Origin: Brunnivagina elsteri CCALA 953
GTDB lineage: Bacteria > Cyanobacteriota > Cyanobacteriia > Cyanobacteriales > Nostocaceae
DNA: 59,301 nucleotides
Direction of reading: 5' to 3'
Assembly (NCBI RefSeq): GCF_002289455.1
Contig: NZ_NTFS01000001.1
Span: 1 to 59,301 of the forward strand
The first letter of the stretch is position 1, and each line of letters starts with the position of its first letter. Position numbers and translations under genes: made by a program. Of the stretch, positions 43,458 to 52,644 are shown piece after piece. The notes under the pieces are model-generated. The model was not told the origin of the DNA. It saw only the letters and a program-made list of their open reading frames with translations, and ran no database searches.

Positions 43458-43546
43458 CGATTAGCAGTTGATGACTGCGAGTGCTAAAAATAGTAAATAG
43501 TAAATTAGCAGTTAATAGATGAGAGTGCTAATAGTTATTCCTGTCT
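43458..43546. repeat. Pair of imperfect direct repeats upstream of the EamA gene
   Basis: GATTAGCAGTTGATGACTGC...GAGTGCTAA (43460-43489) and AATTAGCAGTTAATAGATGA...GAGTGCTAA (43503-43533) are two copies; each also carries TTAGCA/TGCTAA arms. They lie 120-200 bases before the transporter start and could be regulator sites or STRR-like repeats. Confidence 0.45.
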
Positions 43547-43659
43547 TTCTCTTAGATTAATCAATATTTTCAAAGATTGCAAATAGATATGTACTATTTT
43601 TAATATATTATTTTGGATGTATTATTTTTAATATATTATTTTGAACAAACTTATTATTT

Positions 43660-44580
43660 GTGCCATTAGAGACAAAATTTGCTGGTGAGATTGCCGCTTT
43701 AGTTGCAGCAATTTTATGGTGTGTATCATCAGTGGTTTATGGACGTGTCGGAGCTACGATTCCACCATTGCACCTAAATTTGATTAAAGGAATAGTTGCG
43801 ATCGCATTCCTACTGGTGACAATCGCAATTACAGGAGACTTTTTCCCCGTACTACCTCCAATTCCCTTCTGTTTGCTGCTGTTAAGCGGTGTTATTGGCA
43901 TTGGATTGGGAGATACGGCATTTTTGGCTGCCATCAATAGTATGGGTGCTAGACGGGTATTATTAATGGAAACCCTAGCACCACCAATAACGGCTTTGCT
44001 GGCTTTGATATTTCTCCAAGAAAGCTTAAATATCAGCGCTTGGTGTGGTGTTCTATTAACTATTTTGGGTGTTGCTTGGGTAATTAGCGAACGCACTGCG
44101 GAGGTGGATGGGAAGAGAGACGAAAGATTGGCTCCCAGATGGCGTGGAATTGGGTTTGCGCTGCTTGCTGCTGTTGCTAATGCTTCGGGGGCTGTTCTCT
44201 CAAGGGCGGCGCTTGCTGGGACTAATATTAACCCGTTATGGGCAGCTTTAATTAGGTTAGGTGCTGCCATATTTTTACTGCTACCTTGGATTATTTGGCA
44301 GCAGCAATCAAGAACAACTCCTGTTTTTGCCTATTGGAAATCGAGAAAAGTCATTATGGCAACTTGCTTTGCTGCCTTCTGCGGAACCTACTTAGGTATT
44401 TGGTTCCAACAAGTGGCAATTAAACTTACTGCGGTGGGGATTGCTTCGACTTTATTGCAAACGAGTCCAGTGTTTATACTACCCTTGTCGATGTGGATGG
44501 GGGAGAAGGTTAGTTTGAGAGCGATCGCAGGGGTTTTGGTTGCGATCGCAGGGATTGCATTACTGTTCTATCTGAAGTAA
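43660..44580 (+). CDS. EamA/DMT-family transporter
   Basis: 306 residues, GTG start. Ten membrane helices in two EamA halves (~8-140 and ~165-305), as in drug/metabolite transporters such as amino-acid or nucleotide-sugar exporters. Half motifs are visible: 'IGLGDTAFLAAINSMGARRV' and 'YLGIWFQQVAIKLTAVGIAS'. Substrate unknown. It stands alone. Two HIP1 sites are present near its 3' end. Confidence 0.9.
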   Translation: MPLETKFAGEIAALVAAILWCVSSVVYGRVGATIPPLHLNLIKGIVAIAFLLVTIAITGDFFPVLPPIPFCLLLLSGVIGIGLGDTAFLAAINSMGARRVLLMETLAPPITALLALIFLQESLNISAWCGVLLTILGVAWVISERTAEVDGKRDERLAPRWRGIGFALLAAVANASGAVLSRAALAGTNINPLWAALIRLGAAIFLLLPWIIWQQQSRTTPVFAYWKSRKVIMATCFAAFCGTYLGIWFQQVAIKLTAVGIASTLLQTSPVFILPLSMWMGEKVSLRAIAGVLVAIAGIALLFYLK

Positions 44581-44804
44581 CCGCAACTTGAGAAGAAGCT
44601 GAGGATATAGAACTGAATATTTTCATAGATTATCAACGGTTAACGCACACCTGATATACCAGTATCATTATTCACAAGTTAAAAAGCACAAATTCAGCAT
44701 CATAAATTCGGAAACACAAGTTAAAAAATACATGTTAAAAAATATTTGACGCAGATTGCAAGTTGCAAGCCTAAAATCCAAATCTAAAATCCAAACCTAA
44801 AATC

Positions 44805-45713
44805 TCAGTTAGATTCGGGATAAAATCCATTTTCTTGCCATAACAAACTTTGACGCTGGGATTCAGAAACTTTACTTGAAAGCAAATGTAAATTTTCTTG
44901 CGTCATTGAATATTGATTTAAAAACGATAATTTCGGCAAGCGTGATGTGTAATCAAAAAATAATGCAAATCTATCTGATGCGATAGGTTTTTTTCCCCGA
45001 TGGAAAACACTGCCAGTTGCCGCAATCACTACTGTACCAGCTTTCCCCGTACAAGATTGATAATGGGAGTCTGATAAAGCCTGTTCCATTCTTTGACTTT
45101 TGACATATCCATGTCTGTATTTAAGTTTTTCTGCTACCTGTTTGCTTAAAGATAAGGGTATGTACTCAAATGGACCATTTTCCTCATTCACATCTTGGAG
45201 ATAAATAATTACTTTGAAAACCCTCAAATCTTCGATATCGATATGCCATAACCTAGACATATCCTCAATATTATTGGCAATATCCCGACGAAAATAAGCT
45301 CCATGAAAAGCAACAGGTAAACCCAAATAATTTTCCGCAATGTTGAGTATACGTTGATCGAGTCCCCAAAGGCAAATCTCGGAATTTTCCATCATTTGCC
45401 GAGAACTGGCATGAACCACATATTCATTTTTTGTGCCTGGAATACTCTTTGGTATTTGCGACATCAAATTTTGTGACACCTCAAACATTTTCTTTGATGA
45501 AGGAATTGACAATGCATCTAATGAAGTGATTGCTACCCCTTCACGCTTAACTGTTTCTACTAAATTTAAATCTTTTGGAGAAAGCATTGGCAAATGTTCT
45601 ACATGTTGCTTTACAGCAGCTTGATAACTCAACTCCACTTGCCGTTGTAAAGGCGGTATCCTGTAGATACGCTTCAATATTTTGTTACTTGTTTGCTTTA
45701 CGAGATTACCCAT
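44805..45713 (-). CDS. PhyH-type Fe(II)/2-oxoglutarate dioxygenase-like protein
   Basis: 302 residues. The iron site of the phytanoyl-CoA dioxygenase family can be read as H157-x-D159 (LWHIDIED), a distal H238 (SVFHRGKKP) and R248 for 2-oxoglutarate. Between them the jelly-roll strands include 'FKVIIYLQDVNEENGPFEYI'. Homologues hydroxylate small molecules or secondary metabolites; substrate unknown. The gene is monocistronic and next to a kilobase gap. Confidence 0.75.
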   Translation of the reverse strand: MGNLVKQTSNKILKRIYRIPPLQRQVELSYQAAVKQHVEHLPMLSPKDLNLVETVKREGVAITSLDALSIPSSKKMFEVSQNLMSQIPKSIPGTKNEYVVHASSRQMMENSEICLWGLDQRILNIAENYLGLPVAFHGAYFRRDIANNIEDMSRLWHIDIEDLRVFKVIIYLQDVNEENGPFEYIPLSLSKQVAEKLKYRHGYVKSQRMEQALSDSHYQSCTGKAGTVVIAATGSVFHRGKKPIASDRFALFFDYTSRLPKLSFLNQYSMTQENLHLLSSKVSESQRQSLLWQENGFYPESN

Positions 45714-46738
45714 CTTTAATTCTTCTACGAGTTTTCTATGAGTACTATAATTTATATACTATTGTAAGTAACTTTACTAATAAAAATCTCCTTCTTCACC
45801 TTTCTTTTATGTAAAAATTATTGCAATCTTTACAAAGTTTCACTTCTGCTTATTCAAATTTTCATAATTCATATAATTATTGGATAAACTTTCCGGATAA
45901 TTCTTTTTATCGCCGTAAACATTATTCTTTATTTCGATAATATGGAATAAGTAGCAAATATCAAGTTAGTACAAGTATGTAGAATTAAAAGATAGTTTTG
46001 TTTATTTGCTTTTAAACTATTTTTAACTTTAGTTGGAGAAAATAATATTCAAATTATTTAACTTGAACCAGACAAAGCCTAATACCAATTTAATATGAAG
46101 ACGCATAGAAAGAACCCCACCCCCTACCTCCTATCCCGCTTGCGGCAGGGCTGTTTCATTCTTTATAGAAAAATCTGGAAGTCTTATTTTTTCGTTTGAA
46201 TTTAGGTTAGTCGTAGGGGCAGGGTCTCCCTGCCCCTCATACCGTGTGCTAAACTTATTTTCTCTGGAAAATGTTGTTGGTTTTTAGGAGATTTTGCGGA
46301 AAATTATTCGTGTTATTTTTTGGTTGTGGGATTAAAAAAATTTATAGCGCTTCTTGTTTGAATGAAATACAATCCAGGGCAAACAACCGTCGGTTCCCCT
46401 ACAACACTCTTAATCACAAACTGTATTTAAATCAACTGAGAACCGCTATATTCGCGATCGCAATGAAAAAATTACCTCTTCCACTCCAAAGCCGTTTCCT
46501 GGTTGTATCTTAACTCGCTCGGCAGATACTTATGGTACAAGTATCGCGCTAGCATTTAACGGTGAATCTCAAGAAGAAGATGGTAGCGATGTTCTTTTAG
46601 ATACATCTTTGCGGAGAAAGAGAAGATTTAGTGTTTGTATAAAAATAAGATAAATTTATAGACACATACTAATATCCCCGACTGAAAAAAATCGGGGATG
46701 TTGGTATGGTTTGTTGTAAATAGTCCGAATCCGAGGGA
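45714..46738. other. Gene-free kilobase of repeats
   Basis: No convincing gene. 46106-46150 has CCCCCTACCTCC- and CCCGCTTGCGGCAGGG-type repeats; 46213-46240 a GTAGGGGCAGGGTCTCCCTG hairpin; 46343-46450 a MITE-like copy; 46674-46699 a hairpin ATCCCCGA/TCGGGGAT in the prx 3' region. Fragments such as 'GESQEEDGSDVLLDTSLR' (46561-46614) may be gene debris but cannot be identified. Confidence 0.5.
46343..46450. mobile_element. MITE-like element, second copy
   Basis: In reverse complement it starts TATAGCGGTTCTCAGTTGAT and ends AGAAGCGCTATAAA, matching the copy at 8529-8633 along its length, with the same GGTTGTTTGCCCTG core. Imperfect terminal inverted repeats TATAGCG.TTCT. Confidence 0.65.
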
Positions 46739-47308
46739 TTAGCCAATAAATGACATGCGAGGAGCAACTTCTTGGGAACGTTCTACACCTTTAAGATAAG
46801 CTAGTACAGTGTCTGCATCAGATACTTCAAATGGGTCGATCGCACAGTTATCTTCATATCCTGCTTCTGCAAAGATTTTTTCAATATTGCAATCGTTAAC
46901 AACCATTGCATATCGCCAAGAACGCATCCCAAAACCAATATTGGATTTGTCTACCAACATTCCCATTTTACGGGTAAATTCTCCGCTTCCATCTGGCAGT
47001 AAAAAGACATTGTTTGCCCCTACTTGCTTGCCCCATTGAAACATTACAAAGGCATCATTTACTGACAAACAAATAATCTGATCGATACCTTGGGCTTTAA
47101 ATTGATCGTACAATTCTTCATAACGTGGTAGGTGTGTTGAAGAACAAGTCGGGGTAAATGCACCAGGAAGTGCAAACAAAACTATTCTTTTACCTGCAAA
47201 AATCTCTTGGGTTGTGCGATCTTGCCAACGAAATGGATTAGGAGTGACAGATTCATCACGAACACGAGTTTTGAAGACGACATCAGGAACACGGGAAATA
47301 GCTGTCAT
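46739..47308 (-). CDS. Type II (Prx5-like) peroxiredoxin
   Basis: 189 residues. Peroxidatic Cys C55 in 'FALPGAFTPTCSSTHLPRYE', the Prx5/type II pattern. It reduces hydrogen and alkyl peroxides, with glutaredoxin, glutathione or thioredoxin as donor. Further Cys at about C80, C139 and C154; a resolving Cys cannot be set. It is divergent from the perR-like gene at 47582 across a 273-base gap with a palindrome, so peroxide control by that repressor is likely. Confidence 0.93.
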   Translation of the reverse strand: MTAISRVPDVVFKTRVRDESVTPNPFRWQDRTTQEIFAGKRIVLFALPGAFTPTCSSTHLPRYEELYDQFKAQGIDQIICLSVNDAFVMFQWGKQVGANNVFLLPDGSGEFTRKMGMLVDKSNIGFGMRSWRYAMVVNDCNIEKIFAEAGYEDNCAIDPFEVSDADTVLAYLKGVERSQEVAPRMSFIG

Positions 47309-47440
47309 AGATACCTCATAATATTTTTGAAGGGTTGATTCTCGGATGCGATATGCCCTTGCCGTTAAGCTTTTGTATTAACCTTTGCTTATCGCATCTA
47401 AATCAGAATAGTTCTGATTTAAGAATGTGTCAATACTAGT

Positions 47441-47456
47441 AGTTATCATGATAATT
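47441..47456. promoter_or_regulatory. Candidate PerR/Fur box
   Basis: TTATCATGATAA (47443-47454) is a perfect palindrome inside AGTTATCATGATAATT, close to the Fur/PerR-type ATTATNATNATAAT pattern. It lies in the shared prx/perR control region, so the repressor could regulate both. Confidence 0.55.
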
Positions 47457-47581
47457 AATGTACTCTTAGTTAAGATAAGCTCCTAAACAATATGTGTTAT
47501 GATGTTTTTCTCAGTAGAGATGCTTCAGTAGAACGTTTGTACGATTAATTCTATACTTCAAGCCAAACACATAGTATTGGT

Positions 47582-47995
47582 ATGCAGCAACAAGTGAATG
47601 AGATTATTCAAGTTCTAAAAAGTAAACAACTGCGAGTAACTCCGCAAAGGTTTGCTGTGTATGCAAATTTACTTGCAAGAACAGATCATCCTACCGTTGA
47701 GCAAATTTTGACAGATTTGAATAGGGATGTACCGACTTCTTCCCAGGCAACTGTATATGCTGCACTTCAGGCATTGCGGGATGTGGGTTTGGTGAGAGAA
47801 GTGTTGTTAGATGAAGGTATTTGTCGTTACGATGCCAATATATCCCAGCATCATCATTTTCGTTGTACTTGTTGTGGAGCTATAGAGGATATTTCTTGGA
47901 ATGCCTTTCCCTATCTTGATTTAAGTGTTTTGCGTGAGGGGTTGAAAGCAGAAAGCTACGAGGTGACAGTAAAAGGAATTTGCGATCGCTGTTAA
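47582..47995 (+). CDS. perR: PerR-like Fur-family repressor
   Basis: 137 residues. Winged helix ('KSKQLRVTPQRFAVYANLLA', 'VPTSSQATVYAALQALRDVG') and a dimer domain with the HHHF motif (90-93). Structural zinc is from C95-x2-C98 and C134-x2-C137 (CTCC and CDRC at the very end). PerR senses peroxide by metal-catalysed His oxidation. Assignment to PerR over Fur/Zur is from length, two CxxC pairs and the adjacent peroxiredoxin; not proven. Confidence 0.88.
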   Translation: MQQQVNEIIQVLKSKQLRVTPQRFAVYANLLARTDHPTVEQILTDLNRDVPTSSQATVYAALQALRDVGLVREVLLDEGICRYDANISQHHHFRCTCCGAIEDISWNAFPYLDLSVLREGLKAESYEVTVKGICDRC

Positions 47996-48177
47996 TTTGG
48001 GTAATTGGGGATTTCCAGAAAATAAAATATCCTAATCACCTACGTAGGGCTTGCTGAATAAAGCTATAACCTTTGCCAAATATGAGTTTTAACCATTTTG
48101 AAGGTAAACAAGTGCAAGGTTATGGGATTTAAAGGCTCAAAATCCATGCACTTTGGCGGAAAATCGCGGGGTGAATT

Positions 48178-48327
48178 TTGGATTTGACCTCCAAAACCAC
48201 CATTATTCAAGCTGTGTGGCATCTAGATTCCCTTTGTGGAGTTTTTCAGCAGACCCTACGTATCACCATATTATCTGAAAGGGTGGGGAGACCCCACCCC
48301 TACAACAATCTAAAATCCAAAATCTCA
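48178..48327. repeat. Repeat-derived sequence before ung
   Basis: The gap 47996-48327 holds common repeat motifs (GGGTGGGGAGACCCCACCCC near 48283 and 'ATCTAAAATCCAAAATCTC'). An open frame runs in from 48178 in the ung frame but shows no conserved sequence, so it is not part of ung. Confidence 0.6.
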
Positions 48328-49005
48328 ATGTTGCATTTAAAACTTCCTGCTTCTTGGCATTCAGTACTTGCAGAGGAATTGGATAAACCCTATTTTCGTC
48401 AACTCGAAGATTTTCTGATTGAAGAACGGCAAACCCAAACTATTTATCCACCAGAAACCGATGTATTTTCAGCATTTGAATTAACATCTTACGACAAAGT
48501 GAGAGTTTTACTACTTGGACAAGACCCATATCACGATCGCAATCAAGCACATGGTTTGTGTTTCTCAGTAAAACCAGGGATAAAACTACCTCGGTCGCTT
48601 GGGAATATATACAAAGAACTCAAGGATGATATTGGCTTAGAGATTCCTGAGAGCGGTTATTTAGTTAACTGGGCAAAGCAAGGAATACTGATGCTTAACG
48701 CAGTTTTAACAGTGCGATCGCATGAGGCAAATTCCCATAAAAATAAAGGTTGGGAAATATTTACTGATGCAGTAATTAGTAAAGTTAATGACAAATCCCA
48801 CCCAGTCATATTTGTATTGTGGGGTGGGTATGCACAAAAAAAGCTCAAATTAATTGATACGACTAAGCACGCAGTAATTCAATCCGCACATCCATCACCG
48901 CTTTCGGCAAGGAATGGTTTTTTTGGTAGCAAACCATTTTCAGCAATTAATTCAGCATTGCTTAAACATAATCAACCAGAAATTGATTGGAAAATTAGGG
49001 AATAG
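48328..49005 (+). CDS. ung: Uracil-DNA glycosylase, family 1
   Basis: 225 residues from ATG 48328, the usual Ung size. Removes uracil from DNA in base excision repair. Catalytic motif 'VLLLGQDPYHDRNQAHGLCF' with D66 (GQDPYH 64-69), and the second active-site loop 'AHPSPLSARNGFFGSKPF'. The in-frame 50 codons upstream to 48178 are repeat-derived and are left out. It is unrelated to the family 4 enzyme at 56434. Confidence 0.96.
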   Translation: MLHLKLPASWHSVLAEELDKPYFRQLEDFLIEERQTQTIYPPETDVFSAFELTSYDKVRVLLLGQDPYHDRNQAHGLCFSVKPGIKLPRSLGNIYKELKDDIGLEIPESGYLVNWAKQGILMLNAVLTVRSHEANSHKNKGWEIFTDAVISKVNDKSHPVIFVLWGGYAQKKLKLIDTTKHAVIQSAHPSPLSARNGFFGSKPFSAINSALLKHNQPEIDWKIRE

Positions 49006-49063
49006 GGGATTGGGCAGGAAGGAGTCAGTAGTGCAGTGGGCAGGAGTCAGTATTTTATTCAAC

Positions 49064-49117
49064 TCCTGATTCCTGATTCCTAATTCCTAATTCCTAACTC
49101 CTAATTCCTAATTCCTA
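49064..49117. repeat. Heptamer tandem repeat (TCCTAAT)n
   Basis: About seven degenerate copies of TCCTAAT/TCCTGAT in tandem between ung and the kinase (convergent ends). Short tandemly repeated repetitive sequence typical of heterocystous cyanobacteria. Confidence 0.8.
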
Positions 49118-49123
49118 ACTCAT

Positions 49124-50866
49124 TTAATTACTATCTACAGAACTGCGTTCCTGCACTTCCTGAGTAGGAACAACAACATCAGAACCCGATCGCTTGGAAG
49201 AATTAGATGATGGTTCTGTAGGTACAACGACGGAATTAGCAGGACGTGACGTTTCTGATGATTTTTTCTTTTCGACTGGTGTGGTGCGCGAATCACGTAC
49301 ACCTCGTAACCTGTCCACTAAAGAGGGAGAGGCAGGTGTTTTGGGAGTATTTGAGGAGGAACCGCTTGAATCATCTGAACTATTGCGACGCGTTGTTGAA
49401 TTAGAATTTTTTGGTGTTTCTTCGTTGCCGTTGCTGTTATTGCTATCGTTGTTATTGGAATTTCTCAGCTTTGTGTCGGAATTATCAGAATTTTCGGAAT
49501 TACGCTGGTAAGTTCTATTTTTCCTTGAGCTATTGTTAGTTGAATTCTCATCACTGTCAACTCGACGACGTTTACGTCGTGGTGAGGTTGGTGTTGTGGA
49601 TGATTCGACACGAGAAGTTGTCGAAGATTTATTTGCCGAATTATTAGCTTCTGAGGTTGTGGTTTCTTTGGTTGGTGAAGATGTAGTTTCGGGTACAGTT
49701 GAAGCACCAGCAAAAGGAGTGGGAATAATATTGCTTGGTTGTTCGACTACTGCTGGTGATGGAGCTTTGGTTACGGAGTTTGAACCAGCTCGTATAGCGC
49801 TAAAACCTGCGGCAGCTGCGAGCATTGATATTCCCGTAGCAATAAAAACCTTAGGTGTCAAAATTTTACTAGCAATGGCTTTGACGTTTGTTCCTTTTGG
49901 AAGTGCCGATGGAGGTTTGTTTTTGACTCTGCTACCGATATGGTTGCCGATGTGGGTTGCTGCAACTGCTGCTTCCACTTTTGGAGGTTCTTGGGTTGAT
50001 AAATCTATGGTTTGAACTGCGTTGGTGCGAATGGGTTGTGGTGCTGCTACGGTTAGGGGACTCGGTAGCAGTTTTAACCATTCTGCTACTGTTGTCGGGC
50101 GAAATCTGGCATCAACAGCCATCCCACGCATAATAGCTTGGTTAACTGCGGCACTGAGATGGGGTTGTAGTTCGCGGGGAGATGGCATTTTTTCGCGATC
50201 GCGTAACAATGCTGGCATCGGTAATTGTCCTGTTAGCAGCGTATATAGCGTCGCTGCTAAACCATAAATGTCAGTTGCTGGAGTGCGAGGTGCTTGCGAG
50301 AGATATTGCTCGATTGGTGAATAGCCCTCGGAAACCATCCCTGTATGGGTTTGGCGAACTCCACCATTAAATTCGCGGGCAATGCCAAAGTCAATCAGTA
50401 CTACTTCTTGAGTGCCTCGACGGAGGATAATATTATCGGGTTTGATATCGCGGTGCAATAACCCGTTTTTGTGGACTACCTCTAAAGCCGCTCCAATTTG
50501 GCGAATGTAGTGAATGGCTGTAGCTTCAGTCAGGGGTATCCCTGCCATCACATAAGCTTCTCCCAAGGTTTCCCCAGGGATGTACTCCATTACCATGTAT
50601 GGCAAGCCATCTTCAATAAAAAAGTCGCTAACTCTGACAATATTTGGGTGTACGCAAGTAGCTAAACGTCGCGCTTCATCCTGAAATTGACGCTCAAATT
50701 TGGCAAAATCAGCATGTTGCCGCAGCTTTTCATTCAGGGTTTTAATCACCACTACCTGATGCAAAAAGTGATGATTCGCTTTGAATGTAATACCAAAGCC
50801 TCCCCGACCGATTTCGCGGTCTAGAGTATATTTGCCACCCTGTAATGTTGTACCAGCAGCTACCAT
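49124..50866 (-). CDS. Transmembrane Ser/Thr protein kinase
   Basis: 580 residues. N-terminal eukaryotic-type kinase (~13-275): Gly loop '[12 protein letters not shown]', K42 in VVIK, catalytic D140 in HRDIKPDN, D159 in DFGIA, and the activation '[11 protein letters not shown]'. Then a linker, one membrane helix (~338-356, '[19 protein letters not shown]') and a ~220-residue Ser/Asn/Thr-rich tail that would be outside the cell or in the wall. Low-complexity extracytoplasmic tails are typical of cyanobacterial PknB-like kinases. Substrate unknown. Start ATG 50866. Confidence 0.92.
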   Translation of the reverse strand: MVAAGTTLQGGKYTLDREIGRGGFGITFKANHHFLHQVVVIKTLNEKLRQHADFAKFERQFQDEARRLATCVHPNIVRVSDFFIEDGLPYMVMEYIPGETLGEAYVMAGIPLTEATAIHYIRQIGAALEVVHKNGLLHRDIKPDNIILRRGTQEVVLIDFGIAREFNGGVRQTHTGMVSEGYSPIEQYLSQAPRTPATDIYGLAATLYTLLTGQLPMPALLRDREKMPSPRELQPHLSAAVNQAIMRGMAVDARFRPTTVAEWLKLLPSPLTVAAPQPIRTNAVQTIDLSTQEPPKVEAAVAATHIGNHIGSRVKNKPPSALPKGTNVKAIASKILTPKVFIATGISMLAAAAGFSAIRAGSNSVTKAPSPAVVEQPSNIIPTPFAGASTVPETTSSPTKETTTSEANNSANKSSTTSRVESSTTPTSPRRKRRRVDSDENSTNNSSRKNRTYQRNSENSDNSDTKLRNSNNNDSNNSNGNEETPKNSNSTTRRNSSDDSSGSSSNTPKTPASPSLVDRLRGVRDSRTTPVEKKKSSETSRPANSVVVPTEPSSNSSKRSGSDVVVPTQEVQERSSVDSN

Positions 50867-51348
50867 AATAATTTTTGGTTCGAGGTTTGCTTTTTGAGTT
50901 TGTTTCGGTTCGAGCAGTCTAATTTATTTGATTCTAGATGAGTCTAGACGATTCACCTAATCATTCAGCACTAAAAGTCAAAATTTAGTTTGCTTTTTAT
51001 AATTTTTGGTAGAAGTAGATACATGTGGGAAGCGAGTATTTTACGATCTAGATAGTAATGATAAGGCAAGAATGGGATTATTGTATCTCTAACTATCCTC
51101 TGAAAAATATGCATTTTTGCTTTGAAGACGATAAAACCATGCTTTTAGTTGCAACACCACTTATTTCTTTAACTTTTATCACATTATTTTTTTTATGATG
51201 AATTGCTAATTAATTAGTCATTGAATAAAATTTACTGCCAAATAATAGAGTACAAGCATTTTATACCAAGTTTGAAAAAAGTCCGCATTTTGTTTCTAAT
51301 TGTTCATAAATCAATTTGATGCAGCTAAATTGAAGGATAAAATAAAAC
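50867..51348. other. Gap without recognised gene
   Basis: 482 AT-rich bases between two minus-strand genes; upstream control region of the kinase. A short GATTCTAGATGAGTCTAGAC element lies at about 50930-50950. Nothing else recognised. Confidence 0.6.
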
Positions 51349-52482
51349 TTAAACCAAGCGTTGCCTCAACCACAGTGCCAGCAAGGGTAATGCTAGTTGA
51401 TATCGCTGTTCGGCACTATAAATTAAACCTTTGTGTTGGAGTCCTATCAACGCTCCCTGTAAACTGCCACCACGAGACAACACATGTTTTTGAATATACT
51501 CACGACTCTGCGGTTTTTCCGTAGGGTCGCAGGCTAATGATTCTAGCAAGTGTACTTGGTTGGGTGGTAGCAGCATTAAAAGTGATTCAAAGGTCATCGA
51601 TAAATCTTTGAGCAATCCGTCGATCGCCTCTTGAACTGCCTGCTCGGTGATTAAATCATTGGGACGATGTATCCCCTGCAAGCGGCGAATTAATGCCATT
51701 GCATCGCCAATGTGCCCTTGTACTGCGTCTAAAAATAGCTGTAATGCTTTGGAACGGGGGTCAAATGTTAATCCTTGAGTATGTAAAATTCCCCTTGCCC
51801 AAACTGCGATGATATCTTTTGCTAAAGGTGCTAATTCCAAAACTTCCAGGGGATAATTGCTTTCTTCGACATGGTTATTTGTCTCGGCAATAGTTGCAAT
51901 TAAAACATAGCTGATACGAGTTTGTACTTTAATTTCCCGCCTAAATGTCGCTTCCCATAATCCACCACGATCCCACGAACGAATATGTGGAAATGCATAC
52001 AAAATCAATACTCCCCGCTTGTCGTCATCTTCGGCTAGTCGTTGCGGTAGCTTGAGCAAAAATTCAAACGCTTGCCATAGTTGTTTTTGATTTAAACCCC
52101 GTAGTAATTTCAACTTGCTGCTGGCTTCATTTTCAAAAACAAAATATTCACTAGTGCTTGTTGTCACCCAATTTTGAATTGGTTGATTGTCAAAGTTTTG
52201 ACTAATCGTTTCTGCCAGTAATTGCACAAACCGCTCACCATCGGTAGCGCGAATACAGTCTATTTCCATCACTACAGCATTTACTTCTTTGGCTGCTGCA
52301 CGTACTAGGGTACGTCTACCGCTACCAGGTACTCCTGCAATTAGCAAGTCACCATCCTTTGCCAAAACTTCAACTATTTCTTGAAATTCCCGCGATCGCC
52401 CAATTAATTCTAATGGAGTTGACAAGTCTAAGTACACCAGCCTTTTGCCTTTTAATTTCACCCAAGTTGTAACGCAAAGCAT
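51349..52482 (-). CDS. AAA/STAND-like P-loop protein with altered Walker A
   Basis: 377 residues. 'LELIGRSREFQEIVEVLAKDG' leads to a nucleotide-binding motif GVPGSGRRTLV (about 49-59) in which the Walker A Lys is Arg. A Walker-B-like segment 'RGVLILYAFPHIRSWD' lacks the usual D-D/E pair. A helical lid and a winged-helix-like C-terminal region follow ('SREYIQKHVLSRGGSLQGALIGLQHKGLIY'). This fits a NACHT/STAND- or Orc1/Cdc6-like fold that may bind but not hydrolyse ATP. No effector domain; role unknown. Confidence 0.65.
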   Translation of the reverse strand: MLCVTTWVKLKGKRLVYLDLSTPLELIGRSREFQEIVEVLAKDGDLLIAGVPGSGRRTLVRAAAKEVNAVVMEIDCIRATDGERFVQLLAETISQNFDNQPIQNWVTTSTSEYFVFENEASSKLKLLRGLNQKQLWQAFEFLLKLPQRLAEDDDKRGVLILYAFPHIRSWDRGGLWEATFRREIKVQTRISYVLIATIAETNNHVEESNYPLEVLELAPLAKDIIAVWARGILHTQGLTFDPRSKALQLFLDAVQGHIGDAMALIRRLQGIHRPNDLITEQAVQEAIDGLLKDLSMTFESLLMLLPPNQVHLLESLACDPTEKPQSREYIQKHVLSRGGSLQGALIGLQHKGLIYSAEQRYQLALPLLALWLRQRLV

Positions 52483-52644
52483 ACTAACTCCACTAGTTTA
52501 TCTGCAATAACCATTGAGATAATTTATGCAAATTATCAGAATTAAGAAGTGTCATCTAGATTACAGCACTAATAAGTCGTGCTATTAATTATTTAACACA
52601 GAGTTTTGACTATTCGTTGAATATTTGTTCGCAGGGAAATAATT

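Noticed and set aside
46271-46513. 80-codon plus-strand open frame
   Set aside because: It lies over the MITE-like copy at 46343-46450 and shows no protein pattern.
48178-48327. N-terminal extension of ung
   Set aside because: Repeat-derived sequence; the family N-terminus starts at 48328 and gives the normal 225 residues.
49194-50015. Long plus-strand open frames opposite the kinase tail
   Set aside because: Shadows of the Ser/Asn/Thr-rich low-complexity coding region on the minus strand.
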